Made by a program: the position numbers and the translations under genes. The notes under the pieces are model-generated. The model was not told where the DNA came from. It did no database searches and saw only the letters and a list, made by a program, of their open reading frames with translations. Source: Liopterus haemorrhoidalis (taxonomy: Eukaryota; Arthropoda; Insecta; Coleoptera; Dytiscidae). Taken from it: a stretch of DNA of 64,000 nucleotides. The DNA lies in NCBI GenBank assembly GCA_963971575.1, contig OZ020616.1:40142250-40206249 (forward strand). Reading direction: 5' to 3'. Positions 36,087 to 50,283 of this stretch are shown in pieces; the first letter of the stretch is position 1; every line of letters begins with the position of its first letter.

Positions 36087-37738
36087 GTTTACAATACAGG
36101 GCCCCTTTAAACAATAATTCCTCCTCAAATCCCGGAAAACCTGCCGTCAAGGGCAGGTCATAGTCTAGGAAAACGATAGTTGCGGATCCGAGTTCCGAAA
36201 TAACAATAATTCTGCAATAATTACGGGCTAGCGGCTATGGCAACAAAAAACAGCCCCCGAGCCGGAAAGAAAAAAGGCGAAATAAATTTTTCCTTGTATT
36301 TTCTATAATATAATATAAAAGATATGTTCCAGTAACTGTCGACAGCTAAATACATAAACAAAGTACTTATATACTATTGTTTCAATTATTATTACGTATT
36401 ACAGTTACCGACAAATTAATTAAAAAAATTGTGAAACAAAATCATAAATAATAATATTGCATAGCGATTTGTAAAGAAAACTAGTCCTGCGCCCTGCAAT
36501 CTGCCCAGGCCCCGGAAATTTGTAACGTGATAAAAATGAACAGTTTATTGATGGATAACTTGATTATTTGGACGACATCATAGGTACTATTCTCGTTCCA
36601 CTTATCCTTAAACAGGCTTTATTTTGGGATCCTTCAAGCAAAGGGCCTAGAGTATTGGTTGAAATGATGAAGATTATTTTTGAAATCTCTTTGAAATGAC
36701 GGGGAACTTGTAATCTTTTGCTGTTGGTGTGATACTTAAAAATAATTCTAAACATATTTTTAACACACTACATATTCAACATGTTTTCTACAAAATTCTG
36801 GCAATATAGTAAAAACACATAATCAACAACAAAGGTATGTTTACGTATTTTCACTATAACTGTCAGAACTTCAATAGAAAATCAAAACTGCCTAGTTTTT
36901 TTGAACTAATCTATTAAGCCTTGTAAGCTTCAACTTTTACCTTGCTTATAAAATGTGTTTAAACTGCAATTGGATACTCAAAACTTCAAAATTCCACCAT
37001 TAAACTTGCTTAAAATGGCAGAAAATAAAGTGATGAGTGTAGCTCTATTTTAGCTGCTTTATTTTAAAAAAGACCCAGTAAATGCAATCAGCTAAAATAG
37101 TGACTTACACAATACGATACATAAGTTCTAAGACAATAATAAAAAACTAAAAACAAAAACACGAGATAGAAAAACTATACATTTGATTCAAGATATGATT
37201 CATTCGCATCAATAGACCTTTAGCGCGGTCGTACAGTTTTTGGACAGCTGTAAAAAATTAATTTTGTTTGATTGTCTTATAACTTCACCAGAATGATGGG
37301 ATGTCAGAAACATCCACCATTTGAAGCCTTTTCAGTTACATTTTTTATTTTGGAAACAAAATAATCCGTATATAAATCTGGTGAATAAAGTGAGTGATAA
37401 ACGTGGTGCTACTTTTTGGGACAGAAATTGGCGCACATTGCAGATTTGTAGATACGTGAACGGGCGTTATCGTGCAAGAAAAAAAAAATCGCGATTTGAA
37501 TTTTGTGGGACGAACACGTTGAATTCATTTCAAAACACGATACATAGCTTTTTTTCCATTTATTTGTTGGCTTTAGCAGCTTTGGCTATTAGCCAGATAT
37601 AAATTAATACATTAAAGGTTTTTAAAATTATATTTATAATTTGATATTTTCTGTTTTAATATAGTTATAAATAATTTCATAAATATCTAGAGAGTTAGCA
37701 GCAAGAAGCGTTTGAATATTGGTAGGTAAAGATATTTT
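36087..37738. other. Intronic stretch without recognised genes
   Basis: The 93-codon plus-strand frame at 37321-37602 and the minus frame at 36564-36755 show no family and no splice support. No element could be bounded. Confidence 0.45.
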
Positions 37739-38155
37739 TTAGAAAACTAAATTTTGCATGAATGAGTTACGATTGCGAAAATGACTTGGGCATTCGAACA
37801 ATAAATGGTTTGAGTCGCTGACAGCCAAATTATCACACGAACAGAAAGGAGACGAAACCATATTAATCCTATGCAGATGATATGGAGAGAAGGTGTGATT
37901 AAATCTGAGCCGGATAAAAGTGGATATAGAAGATCTGCTTTGTTGACAAGAAAACCAACGCTTTCTAGGAAGAAGAAGTTGAATTTGACCATAGTATGAT
38001 CCTTTGAACTGTAGAGAATCTATGTATTCTTGTTGCCTTTTGTTGTATATGGAAGATTTAAAGATTGACATAATCTCATTACTGTTTAGAGGAATATTTA
38101 AGAGGGAGCCATTTACAATACAAAGCTTAATATTGAATAGTTGAATATTTTACTT
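37739..38155 (-). pseudogene. C-terminal fragment of a non-LTR retrotransposon ORF2
   Basis: On the minus strand, after a stop near 38155, the frame reads LFNIKLCIVNGSLLNIPLNS, NEIMSIFKSSIYNKRQQEYI, then ISTFIRLRFNHTFSPYHLHR, ending with FCSCDNLAVSDSNHLLFEC and a stop at 37739. The R-x-R-x-N/G-H-T...P-x-L-x-R context and the C-x-C-x9-H-x4-C knuckle are typical of the segment downstream of the RNase H domain in I/R1-like insect LINEs. Only the C-terminal end survives. Confidence 0.78.
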
Positions 38156-38159
38156 AGTC

Positions 38160-39990
38160 AAACTGAAATATCAGAAATTGGTTCATGCATGAACATAAAA
38201 GTAGCTGCAAATTTCATAATATTTTATCTCTCATGCTAACTACAGTTTCGACCTCCACCGTATTTAAACCTTCAATAACATTGTTATGTATATGTATAAG
38301 AATATTATTACAATTCAAATTGTTCTTTGAAATCGTTGTATATGTTGTTACAACGATTGTAGCTTTGAAAATGGTAATCGTCGAAACTGCATTAAGTATG
38401 ACGAATAAAATAGAAATGAAACTTTATAAATTGTTCCAATTAGGAACCTATTACCTCCCAAAACTTCTTTATAAAATATGGCGTTTGCTGTTTTTCTTTC
38501 TGGAAAATATTTTCGTGCACCACGCCTTGAGAGTTATGAAAATATATTTTTTTTTCTGTTGCACAAAAACTAAATGTTTAATAACAACAGCTCACATAAT
38601 TGCAAATGTACGCCAATTTTTGTTCAAAAAAAGAATCTCCACACCTTTTCGCCCAACTTATTTACCCAAATTATCTTCGGATTATTTTCTCTTTCCAAAA
38701 ATTAAACTGCAAGGAAAATAATTTTCAAATGTTCTGGTCAGGCACGCACCTGAGGGGGTCTCTGGGGATGGCACTCCTCCCCAATATTCAAAATACACCT
38801 TTTTTGGACTAATTTTTTCGTGTAATTCAACAATTAAATGCATGAGCCCTTTCCAAGACCAGTTTCTGAACTCCCTCTAAGAAAAAAAAAAAAAAAAAAA
38901 CGGTTGCTCGCCTAGTCCAGCCATCCAAAAAACTGCAACCGCCGAATTAAATACTATGAAACGATAGTTATTTATGTAACAAGACAGTAAAGTATCATTT
39001 TACTCCAATGCGATGATTGTAGTGCACAAAGTGAAGCTGAGGGCGATATTTATCGTGAAGGAGTAATGTTTTATTTTATTCGCGAATTGCATAAAATATT
39101 TTTTCTAAACGGTATCAAAATAAAATAGCTATTTCGCCCAACTTCACTTTTGATATTTGTATAAACAACTCGTAACATTGGATAATATAAATTTGAAATT
39201 AATATGAAACAATGTCTATTTTATTCCTAGAAATTAATCAATTACTATAATCCTGTAAAAAAAAGTTTTAATCCCGCACGTAAAAAAAAAAAAATAGTAA
39301 TAATTTTTAACGGTTCTCAAAAACTGTGCGACTTCGCTAAATATTGTATAGAAACGAATGGGCTATGTTTTATAAAACTGCATGCTTCTTATCTCATGTT
39401 TTTGATTTTTATAATTTTCATTCAGCTTTTTGGGAAACATTTTATTATTTCCAGATACACATAAAGTTGCGCTAAGAATTCTTTGGCTTCTTCAGGTGCT
39501 ATTATAATAATATACAGACACTATATTATATAAAGTATGTAGACGATTTTTTAATATTTACCTACCCTAATTATATACTAGTATATGATCATATATTATT
39601 GTATCAGTTGTAGGCGGATTTCTAAACCATGATAACGTAATGCAGAATGGAAACAAGACTAAAGGGGTTATGTTTATCATGTGACACGGGAATAAGAAAA
39701 CACAACAGTGTATGGTGCTATAAGCGCCATATATTCTGCACAAGAATGAAGAACGAGTCGTAGACGAGTCAAGCAATTTGAGTGCAGAATATTTGTTAAT
39801 AAATAAAAAATGGAATCAAGAAAATACAATATATATATTGTTGACAGCCATAACTGCGCGCGCAGCTAATACGGTTTGAAATGCTCGCATAGCTGTACAT
39901 GCGTATTGGTGCGATTTTATTCTTTGCGTCACAGCCTGCGCGCGCATATTTTATCATAGAGTACCCATTAATAACTTTCTTATTAAATAA
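38160..39990. other. Intronic stretch; long hydrophobic frame not accepted as a gene
   Basis: A 178-codon plus-strand frame (38185-38721) is rich in Phe/Leu/Ile from AT-rich DNA and has no recognised domain. A CAGGCACGCACCTGAGGGGG string at about 38740 resembles the hAT-type end at 49448. A-runs lie at about 38882-38900 and 39284-39293. Confidence 0.4.
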
Positions 39991-40148
39991 TGACACAGGA
40001 ACTTTCCTTTAGTATAATAGTGTATATATATTAATACTGAATGAAACATTTCTCGCTTGCTGCTAACGAGGACGTCTTTGCAGATCGAAATGTTATATAC
40101 AGTATTAATATAAATACACCATTAAATTGAAGGAAAGTTTCAGTGTTA
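39991..40148. repeat. MITE, ~158 bp
   Basis: The left arm TGACACAGGAACTTTCCTTT, then AATAGTGTATATATATTAAT, is mirrored by the right arm (inverted TAACACTGAAACTTTCCTTC, then GGTGTATTTATATTAATACT). The arms almost meet, leaving a loop of about 40 bp with CTCGCTTGCTGC. Confidence 0.75.
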
Positions 40149-41505
40149 GTATTTAATATTTAAACCTTTTAAACACAATTTAATATTTAATAATCTTCTT
40201 ATTTAAAGATTTTCATAATCAATATGTTTGGTATTTTATAAAGAGGTAAACATGCTTGTTTCAACGCATCAATAATATAGAGGCTGTTCCATTTAAAAAA
40301 TGTTTGTTTTCAAAATATTTCAACAAAGAAGCCTTAAAAGTTCTGTAACGGACAGATAACCTCTCTAAGACTTTCGAACGCCACCCGTTGTGAATTTTAG
40401 CATTTTTTGAGATTTTAAAGTTATGTTACAGTAAAAAGATTTTAGAATTCAGATAATAAAAAATACATACATTACAAAACGTAACTTCATAATTATTTTA
40501 TACATTTTATTGTTAAAAAGAATTTTACCCTTGAAATACTCCTGGATAATTTTAGACTATTATTCTAGGAAATACCATCAGAACCCTTATATAAACACCA
40601 GTCACTCTGAAGACGGGGTAAGAAGTATTCAGCCGGATCGGGAAAACATCTAGAATTGTTGCATTCTTAGAGTCGATTATCTGGTGGTTTATTCGATCCT
40701 GTTTCTTTTTGATTTTATCTAAGTATATATGTATATTTTTCTCAAACTAATTTCATTAAAATTTGTTAATATTATTTTCAATAAATCTTAACGTTAATTT
40801 TAAATCGTCTTTACGAAGATGATAACGATGAGGAATGCACTCACGTGTGTTCATTCTGCGCCAGATTTTAGCTCATTTGCCCATTATACCCCGCCCGTGC
40901 TCATTCTGTCCCGAAACTGGGGCAAAATGAGCACAAGGAAGCTTTTTTTTATATCGTCATAATTTTTATTTTTGTATTTTTCCTATCTGTAATAATTAAA
41001 CAATAAATCATCTTACGAATAAAAGTATTTCGGAATTTTTTACGATATTCCTTATGGTTCTATTAAAGATAATCCTTAAGGTGCCCGTTATGCCCCGGTT
41101 TCCCCTACATAAATACACGCAACATATTTTTTTTTTTTGTATTTGTAATAATAAGCAAGATTGTTATGGTGAGCCACTGGGATACCTTGTATACTTTATA
41201 TATAGTCTGTATAATTATTATAGCACCTGAAGGAGCCAAGAAATTCTTGGCGAAATGTTGTACATTTCTGGAAATAATACAATATTGTCAAAAATGCTAA
41301 ATGACTCTTTATTTACCTGATAATTTTTGTCCTAGAATATATAAGCCGGACTGTGTAAGTCACTTTATAGTTAATTGCAAATACAGAAAAAAATCACAAA
41401 AAACTGATTTTTCAGTGATTTTTGAGGGTAATTGCTTTTAAGCTGCACTATACTAATTCTATAAGCCCCCATTTTACCCAAATGGACGCCATTGTAATAT
41501 CATAC
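40149..41505. other. Intron downstream of the 25-codon unc-13 exon
   Basis: At 40840-41110 several GCTCATT(C/T)TG(C/T)CCC-type words and a right-hand TGCCCCGGTTTCCCCTAC resemble a known class of insect repeats beginning GTAGGGGAAAC, but the other end is not clear. No gene. Confidence 0.4.
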
Positions 41506-41580
41506 CAGCTCTTCATCATTAAGTGTCGCTCTTGGTACTGCCGATGTTAATCCAGCGTTCCGCTTTGTAGCAGCCATTGT
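41506..41580 (-). CDS. unc-13: unc-13 exon, 25 codons before the C1 exon
   Basis: This 75-bp exon is exactly 25 codons, phase 0 at both ends. The acceptor is tatag (41585-41581) after a T-rich tract and the donor is gtatga (41505 downward). It encodes TMAATKRNAGL, then TSAVPRATLNDEEL, the linker immediately before the C1 module of insect Unc-13. It joins in frame to the upstream exon ending SEL and to the downstream exon beginning KMHVYKK. The first Met is internal, so this is not evidence for a translation start, although an alternative start here cannot be excluded. The flanking introns are 19,419 bp (5' side) and 16,431 bp (3' side). It is too short to stand out as an ORF. Confidence 0.94.
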
Positions 41581-41585
41581 CTATA

Positions 41586-42130
41586 GGAAAAAACAAACCA
41601 CAAGATTAGTTAATATTCACTATGTATGTTTGTATATTTGTCTGCATCATAACTTCTGCAAAGCCTGTATTTGGCCTAAAGCAAATCTAGAATTGACGTC
41701 TTATACCTACAAAGCTTATGTAAGCGTAAACTAAATTGTTTATTTACAAAAAATTAATCGGATTTCGGTTTATTTGATTTACAAAGAGGTACTGAAACGG
41801 GTACAATTTCATGGAAGATTGGTTCCTGTATTAAATTAAGGGTGCAGTTAAGAACGTAGTTAGTTATAATTGGACAAAATCAGTAAAAATATTTCGCTGG
41901 ATTGTTAAATTTGTTCAAAGAATAAGGAAAGTGAGAGAGAGAGAGAGAAAAAAAGAACAGATGTCTATTATCATGTATTCTTTAATATATCATGGAGCAG
42001 TGATTTCCATATTACGGTGAAATCAAAGGCATCCTCCTTGTTTTGTATAACGAAGATTTCTTCCTTAGCTATAATGTTCTTCATCGGCCAGGTCTTCTTT
42101 TTGCTTCAATTTTACTCTGCATATTTATAT
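41586..42130. other. Intron upstream of the 25-codon unc-13 exon
   Basis: A short GA microsatellite lies at about 41933-41950. Nothing else recognised. Confidence 0.45.
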
Positions 42131-42131
42131 A

Positions 42132-42620
42132 TTGGGTTGTTACATAAGTCCGTTCGTTTTTTTTTTTTTTTATTCACCTTTTATTCAATAAAATATACAT
42201 TCTCAAAAAAACTTTTATTATCAAATGTACTGTCCAGTTTGGACAAACGCTCAGTCCATTTCACAATGCCATCTCTCCAGAAGGTTCCGTCTTTGCTCTC
42301 GAAAAATTTGTAGAGGAGAATTTTGATATCGTCGAAAAATTTTTTCGTTAAGCGAATTTTGTAGAGAGCGGAACAAATGGTAATCGGAGCATATGGTCCA
42401 GACATCGCACCATCCGACTACCCTTTGTTCTGCTTTCTACAAATTTCCCTTAACGGAAAAAATTTCGCATCTGTGGACGATATCAAAATTCACCTCTACA
42501 GATTTTCCGAGAGCAAAGACGGAAACTAATGGTAGTCGGAGCATATGATCCAGATATCGCACCATCCGACTAACATTTGTTCTGATTTCTACAAAATTCC
42601 CATTTATGGCGCAAATGCCC
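42132..42620. pseudogene. Scrambled mariner fragment: head-to-head C-terminal halves
   Basis: From 42132 a mariner-type end TTGGGTTGTTACATAAGTCC is followed, on the minus strand, by the C-terminus of a mariner transposase (DDIKILLYKFFESKDGTFW, RDGIVKWTERLSKL; farther back SDYHLFRSLQNSLN in another frame). At about 42385 the orientation flips: the plus strand now reads AYGPDIAPSDYPLF, then VDDIKIHLYRFSESKDG. At about 42531 the flip sequence GGTAGTCGGAGCATATG recurs and a second plus-strand copy (PDIAPSD) follows. The third catalytic Asp context is thus present three times. An inverted duplication followed by a ~150-bp tandem duplication would explain it. Confidence 0.75.
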
Positions 42621-42734
42621 ACGCAGACGGGAACTTTACTTGCACAGTTTGCGTTTAAATTTACATAAGAGTTGGTTTTGGTCAGCGCCATAATGGATCC
42701 AACACCTCTGCGCCCCATCTGTTCTTTCCAAGAC

Positions 42735-42965
42735 CCAGCGCTAAAGGGATACTGTGTCTGAGGATTCTGATTTAGATAATCCTGCGCCTTAGTGGATTCT
42801 AGACTTTAGCGAATACTGCGTCTCAGAAGATTCTGTGCTTCAAAGAATCCTGCACTGCCGAGTTTCTTGTACTTCAAAAAGTGCTTTGAGGCATAAACAT
42901 CGTCTTTCACAAGAATATGCCTCTCAAAGAACACTGCGACTCAAAGGCTCCTACGTAGAGGGTCT
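42735..42965. repeat. Degenerate minisatellite, unit about 22-24 bp
   Basis: Repeated variants of ACTGCGTCTCAAAGGATTCT run through this stretch (for example CTGTGTCTGAGGATTCTG, CTGCGTCTCAGAAGATTCTG, CTGCGACTCAAAGGCTCCT). Roughly nine diverged units can be traced. Non-coding. Confidence 0.65.
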
Positions 42966-43106
42966 TCAAACGACCCTGTGCGGTAGATGATGCTTTAGAA
43001 AACTCCACTCATTATCAAAATAATTATATACAGAGTGATTCAGGAGGAATTTGTCAAAATTAAAAGCCGGTTACTAAAGGAATTTTAAATAAAAAATGTA
43101 ATATGA

Positions 43107-43452
43107 ACATAAGTACGATTAGACAAAATTAAAAAATTACAGCATGCTAAAGAAAAATACACGTATTTAGAAACACGACTTGGAAAAGGATTACGGTGTG
43201 GTAAATTTCGACGGTATTCTTCCACATCAGCTCTGGCATTATCATTACAAAAGCCGAATATAAAATGATGTCGACATATTCTTCATTTGAAAACCGCAGT
43301 GGCATTATTGCAAATTAATAATTGCAAAGATTTACAAATGATCATACAACTGTTTTCCACGCTTACTAGCTAAAGAAGTGAATTATTAACGTACTTATGC
43401 ATTTTTCTTCAGTCTGCTATAACTTTTTAATTATGTCGAATTGAACTTATGT
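43107..43452. repeat. Inverted-repeat element, boundaries uncertain
   Basis: The block GAACATAAGTACGATTAGAC, AAAATTAAAAAATTACAGCA and AAAGAAAAATAC at 43104-43165 is matched inverted at 43391-43452. A GTGATTCAGGAGGAATT string at 43035 may mark the true left end. No coding frame. Confidence 0.5.
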
Positions 43453-43529
43453 TGATAAAACGTTTGTTTAAAATTGTGGCTTTTATTCGATATCCATACC
43501 CATTAGAGTTGATAAAGAATTTAGACTAT

Positions 43530-45090
43530 AAAGGCAAACACGATGATACACAGTTATAATTGGGAAATTAAAGAAGTGTGCACCTAAACACTAGGTAACT
43601 ATGTTAGGTTTGGTTAGTACAAGGTAACAGAATTCGACGTATATCCACTAATAACATTTGGGTGCAGATATAGAATTTTTACCAAAAAAATCTTCGATGA
43701 ACATGCCTTTTGGTCTTTTGGCCTTTGTATTGGTATCTTCCTGTATAAATAGAGTTTAAAAAATATTAGTCTGTAAGCATATTTAGCCGCGGTATTGTAT
43801 TTTGACGCCAAAATACCGGACCACTTGTGTTTACAAGTTATTTTGTCTGGCTCATCGAGAACACCAGTGATGAATCTATACATGATGTTGACGCATAGTC
43901 CAACTAAAACACAAATGAAAAAGGAACCATTTTGAAATTTAGTTTAAAAATATTTCAGTACCTCTCTGTTGAAAATGTACATTGTATTATAGTATTTAAG
44001 CTTTTATATCTGTGAATATATGAAAAATGCAGTGAAATGTATTCAGCTAAGAAAAGATAAAAAAGGCAGAAAATACGTTTACAGCATGCAAATATATCAT
44101 GCACATTTGCAAATTCATTTTCTTCAATCTTATGCAATCTTAAAAATAGTAAGAAAAACAATAAAATTCATATGCAGAAATGTAAGATTAAAATAAAATA
44201 CAATTTAATTGTTATTATGTTGAACAAGAACAAACCTGTTTTGTTAAAATAAAACATATTTGTTTATTTTTCAAGAATCAGAAATAATCATTAGATTTAG
44301 TGGACAGAAACAAATTGAATTGAGGGTTAACTACCCTTGAAACAACCAAATATTTCCTAACACGATTTTAACAACACTATTGCATGTTTACAAGCTGTAA
44401 GATTTACTCATGGCATACATTAATAAAAAATTTTACTATCCAGTAATAAAATACCGTTTATATGTCTAAATTTACTGTTTATAAATTTATTTTGCTTCTA
44501 GGATGTACAAGAATTGTTAAGGCAGCTATAGACATCGTTTATTTCTATTGTTTCACTCCTCAGTTTGAGTCGGATAAACCAATAATTAGTCGAAGATCTC
44601 CGATTTGTTGGATAGGGAAAAATATCTGTCTGTGTAGTGGAGTCGTTAGCCAACGAACTTGCCAGTGATCAAATGGTTATTATATATTATTAAATGAGTT
44701 TTCGACACCATATACTAAAATGTTTATAAGTTGTTTTTTTCGATTTCAATTTTTTTTTTATTAGTGTATTTATGGTATTATCCATATTTTTTGCAGCCTT
44801 TTTTTTTGAAAATGGATATATCGACAGATAGTGATAATTATCAAAGAAATGATTGTTTTGTATGTGAAAAATAAGGATCAAGCTCTGATTGGAGTTCAGA
44901 CCTAGGTGAAATAATAAAAGTTACGCGACGATTGCCTACTCTGAGAAATGTTTCTCAGAAAGAGAGGGTGGATTGTTTATGCTCATTCAACATGTCAGCA
45001 AAAATACGTTTACAAGATTTATATTAAAATGTATAAAAGTCAAGGCAACACAGCTTCTGGTTAATCTGGGTACTCTCCACCTAAGAAAAG
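43530..45090. other. Intronic stretch without recognised genes
   Basis: The minus-strand 89-codon frame (43614-43883) and smaller frames show no family. No element was bounded. Confidence 0.45.
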
Positions 45091-45102
45091 ACTTCGGAGT
45101 AT

Positions 45103-46060
45103 TCCAACGACGGGAAAGTTGATTTTTCACGATTTTCTTTTTTCATAATTTTGCCCGATCGCATTAGGAAATGAAGCGAAGATTTTTTACCCTCAGGGGT
45201 AGGGAACGACCTATCCAATGATGCCTGACCATTTATTTCAAATTTTCCATACCGAATAGGGATGGTTTTAAGAGTTCTGAAAAAATATTTTTAAGGTTTT
45301 GCGATTTTTTTAAGTGCAACGAGCAAAATTTATGTTCAGGGATAGAAAGCATCAACACGATTTCTTGCAAAATTAAAAACTACCCCTATGTGGTCGGGAA
45401 CATTGAGAAAAAAAGTAATCAGCCACTTTCAGCCGATGCATCCCCAACTTCTGAGGTTAAAAATTGCTCATTCCATCCCCTTCTGCAACCAGGGCAAAAT
45501 TATTTAAAAAGAAAATTGTAAAAAAAAAAAATTTACCCGCAAAAGAAAAAAAATAGCTTGCACACTATGCAAACACGAATGGTTACATATGCGGTTTGGT
45601 TTTCAAAAATCCATCGGGATGAAAAAAATCACGAAAAAAACGAAATTGCTAAATCCAGGAAAAAATAGAACTACCCTTAAGCATTCCAAAATATGTAATC
45701 AGCCACCTTTGGTGGACTCAATTTCTGAGGGTAGATTATATACGTTGCTCCCCCAGAAATTTCAAATCTACCAAAACGATAGAAAAATCGGGGAAAAGTA
45801 TTCTGTGACCTTCGGCAGCCTTTTTCTATGTCTTAACATAGATTTTGCTCATCGCACCTTCTAAAAAATCGCAAAAAAATTTTTTCAGAAAAATTAGAAA
45901 CCCCCTTTTTGCAGTACGGAAAATCTGGAAAAATGTGGTCAGCCATCTTTGATTGAGTCGTGCCCTGTCTCTGAAGGTAAAAATTCTTTGCTTCATCCCC
46001 TATTGCGGGACAAAATTATGAAAAATTAAATTGTGAAAAATCAACTTTCCTGACGTCGGA
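45103..46060. repeat. Foldback-type repeat, ~960 bp, with internal modules
   Basis: The left arm TCCAACGACGGGAAAGTTGA, TTTTTCAC, CATAATTTTG and GAAATGAAGCGAAG is matched by the right arm in inverted orientation (TCCGACGTCAGGAAAGTTGA and onwards) over about 100 bp. Between the arms a module (AATCAGCCAC-(C/T)TT, then TCTGAGG-TA, then CATCCCCTTCTGC-like) recurs at about 45418, 45698 and 45938. The 91-codon frame at 45589-45864 is a reading of this repeat, not a gene. No target duplication could be assigned. Confidence 0.7.
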
Positions 46061-46158
46061 GGAAAATAAAAATTAGTCTGTGTTGAAGATAGAGCATCCG
46101 CTGCCTACGGCGGTTTTTGAAAATTGGTCAATTCGTATAAGGATAGTGTTAATTTGTG

Positions 46159-46320
46159 GCTATGTGTGGAAAAGTTTGTACGGCTTGCGGTACATAAATA
46201 AAGCAATTAGATTTAGTTGACCAGTTTCGAAATAATTTATTTCTTCATCAGATAGATCAGCTAGATCTAGTTCCTTTATTTATATCCGTAATCCGTACAA
46301 CCTTTTCCACACATACCCAT
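46159..46320. repeat. MITE, ~160 bp
   Basis: TATGTGTGGAAAAGTTTGTA then CGG...ATAAATAAAG at the left is mirrored by TATGTGTGGAAAAGGTTGTA, CGG...ATAAATAAAG at the right. A further GTGTAAACAC/GTGTTTACA pair at about 46415 and 46505 may mark a second small element. Confidence 0.65.
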
Positions 46321-46519
46321 TTACGGACACGACCAACTTCACATTTGTGGGTATGCATCTACTATCCTGATTTTGGGGAGTAGAGTCAACGAGATAGTAC
46401 AGTACCATGTTGTGTGTAAACACCTACTATCCTAGCTACGGCAGAGTATAATAAACGTGCTAGCTACTAGACCTAGTAACTATCCCATTTACTATCTTAA
46501 TGTAAACACGGCATTACAA

Positions 46520-47224
46520 ACGTGACGCTTGGTTCTGATCATAATAAACCGTTGAATATGACTCAATGAAAGACATATAGTCAGCCGCAAGCGCAGAATT
46601 TGTATGATTGTGTTAAAATTAAACTGTGCTTGCGTTTGATAATAAAAAATCAAGAAAAAAGACTGAGATAGACCCAGAAACCCCTAAACCTTTATAAACT
46701 TAGGATTTAATCAATAGACAAATTGGCCGCAAGAAATGTCTGTAGCTGCCTTTATTATATAAATATAATTTTGATATCCATAGAAAAATTTGCTCTTAAA
46801 AATCGTTCGAAGTTTTATGTTTGAAGTGACGAGTTTTGTAACTGTAAAACTTTTGAAACTAGTTCTTTTAAGTTTATTTTAAAGTTATATGTATGTACAG
46901 TATTTTTGTTATGTAATATGTGAGTTTGGAACTTGTATAATGCGATAAAAATTTAGAATATGAAAACTGCTTTAAATTTATGTTATAACTAGTGGATTTA
47001 TATTCATCATTGACCTCAAAAATATTTATCGTTTATGACAACGACGGTTGTACCAAAAGTTATAAACCAACTCAACTCTAACTATACTATGAGAAATCAA
47101 ATTAGATTTCTTGGAGACATGTTGCCCGACATTGTGGTAGATGTTAAAGGCCCCTTAATCACTACTGCATTCTTTACAATTGAAGTTGGAAAACTTCAAT
47201 TGTAAATGGAGATCAAGAAGAAAA
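46520..47224. other. Intronic stretch with one perfect hairpin
   Basis: 47175-47206 is a perfect inverted repeat: TTACAATTGAAGTT, a GGAA loop, AACTTCAATTGTAA. Nothing else recognised. Confidence 0.5.
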
Positions 47225-49264
<2,040 letters not shown>

Positions 49265-49447
49265 ACCAAAGGTATCTACAAAGGTATCTATCTATCTATA
49301 GGTATACAAGGTATACAAGGAATATAGATATCTTGGTTACATCTTGTATATTCTAACCATAGACCCTGCGAAGTGTTTCTCCTTTGAAATCGTTCAAAAT
49401 AGTGTCAGCTAATGATTACCTTACCTGACCTAAATTAAATGTACATC

Positions 49448-49704
49448 CAGCCAGGTGCGCACCCAGATGGGGGGAGGGGTGAGGCTTGAGCCTTCCTCAA
49501 AGAGCACTAAAAACCAAATCTGACGTTCCACCATATAGCAAAGATGGAACCGAACAAATTGCAGCCCGCTTCCATCTTTTCATTTTGAAATTTCCAAATT
49601 TTGAAAGATGTGGAAATAATTTCAAATCACTAGACCAACGGGACACTAATTTGTGTTCTGATAACCCCCCCCCAGGATTGAATCATAGGTGCAAATCTGC
49701 GCTG
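49448..49704. repeat. hAT-like MITE, 257 bp
   Basis: The left end CAGCCAGGTGCGCACC and G-rich stretch (GGGGGGAGGGG) are mirrored at the right by CAGCGCAGATTTGCACC and GGGGGGGGG. Flanks tgtacatc (49440-49447) and agtacatt (49705-49712) agree at 6 of 8. The 108-codon frame at 49486-49812 runs out of the element and is not a gene. Confidence 0.6.
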
Positions 49705-49712
49705 AGTACATT

Positions 49713-50283
49713 AAAAAGTACATATACTGATTACAATTTGTTTCTGTTTATATATTTACATATTAACTTAATTAGTTATTTTATAAAAACTTTTCAATAT
49801 AGTTACTTATAATTGAAGATATTGAAATGTGCATGCTTACAAATAAAAATACAAATCATGCTAAAATTGCAAACCAGCAAGGTGCAAAATGCAAGAATGA
49901 AAATGTAACGGTATGAATTGTTGATAAACAAGTAGAACCATTCATTGTATTTACCTTTTCTTTAGGTAATGTATAGCATTAGGTCATTTTGTTATAAATA
50001 GAACATTTTTGTCCATCAAAAGACTACGGAAGCCATAGACAAATTTGTAAATCGGTCTCATATTTTTAACACTTGGTATGAAAATAAAATAAAAAAATAT
50101 CTTTTATGGATAAGTTTATAATAGTAATAGTACTTGAAAAATAGCTTCATAAATCTTTAAAACTAAATTAAATAAACACAAAATTAGATTTAGAGCCCGT
50201 ACAAAAAATAAAACATTTTATCGATATGCAAGAAAGTATATTATTACTTTTAAAATAATTGTCGCAATAACATTACACCTACC
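49713..50283. other. Intronic stretch without recognised features
   Basis: AT-rich; no repeat boundaries or coding frames supported. Confidence 0.5.

Noticed and set aside
38185..38721. 178-codon plus-strand frame that looks like a membrane protein
   Set aside because: Phe/Leu/Ile bias is expected from AT-rich DNA; no domain, no splice signals, no start context, overlapped by another open frame.
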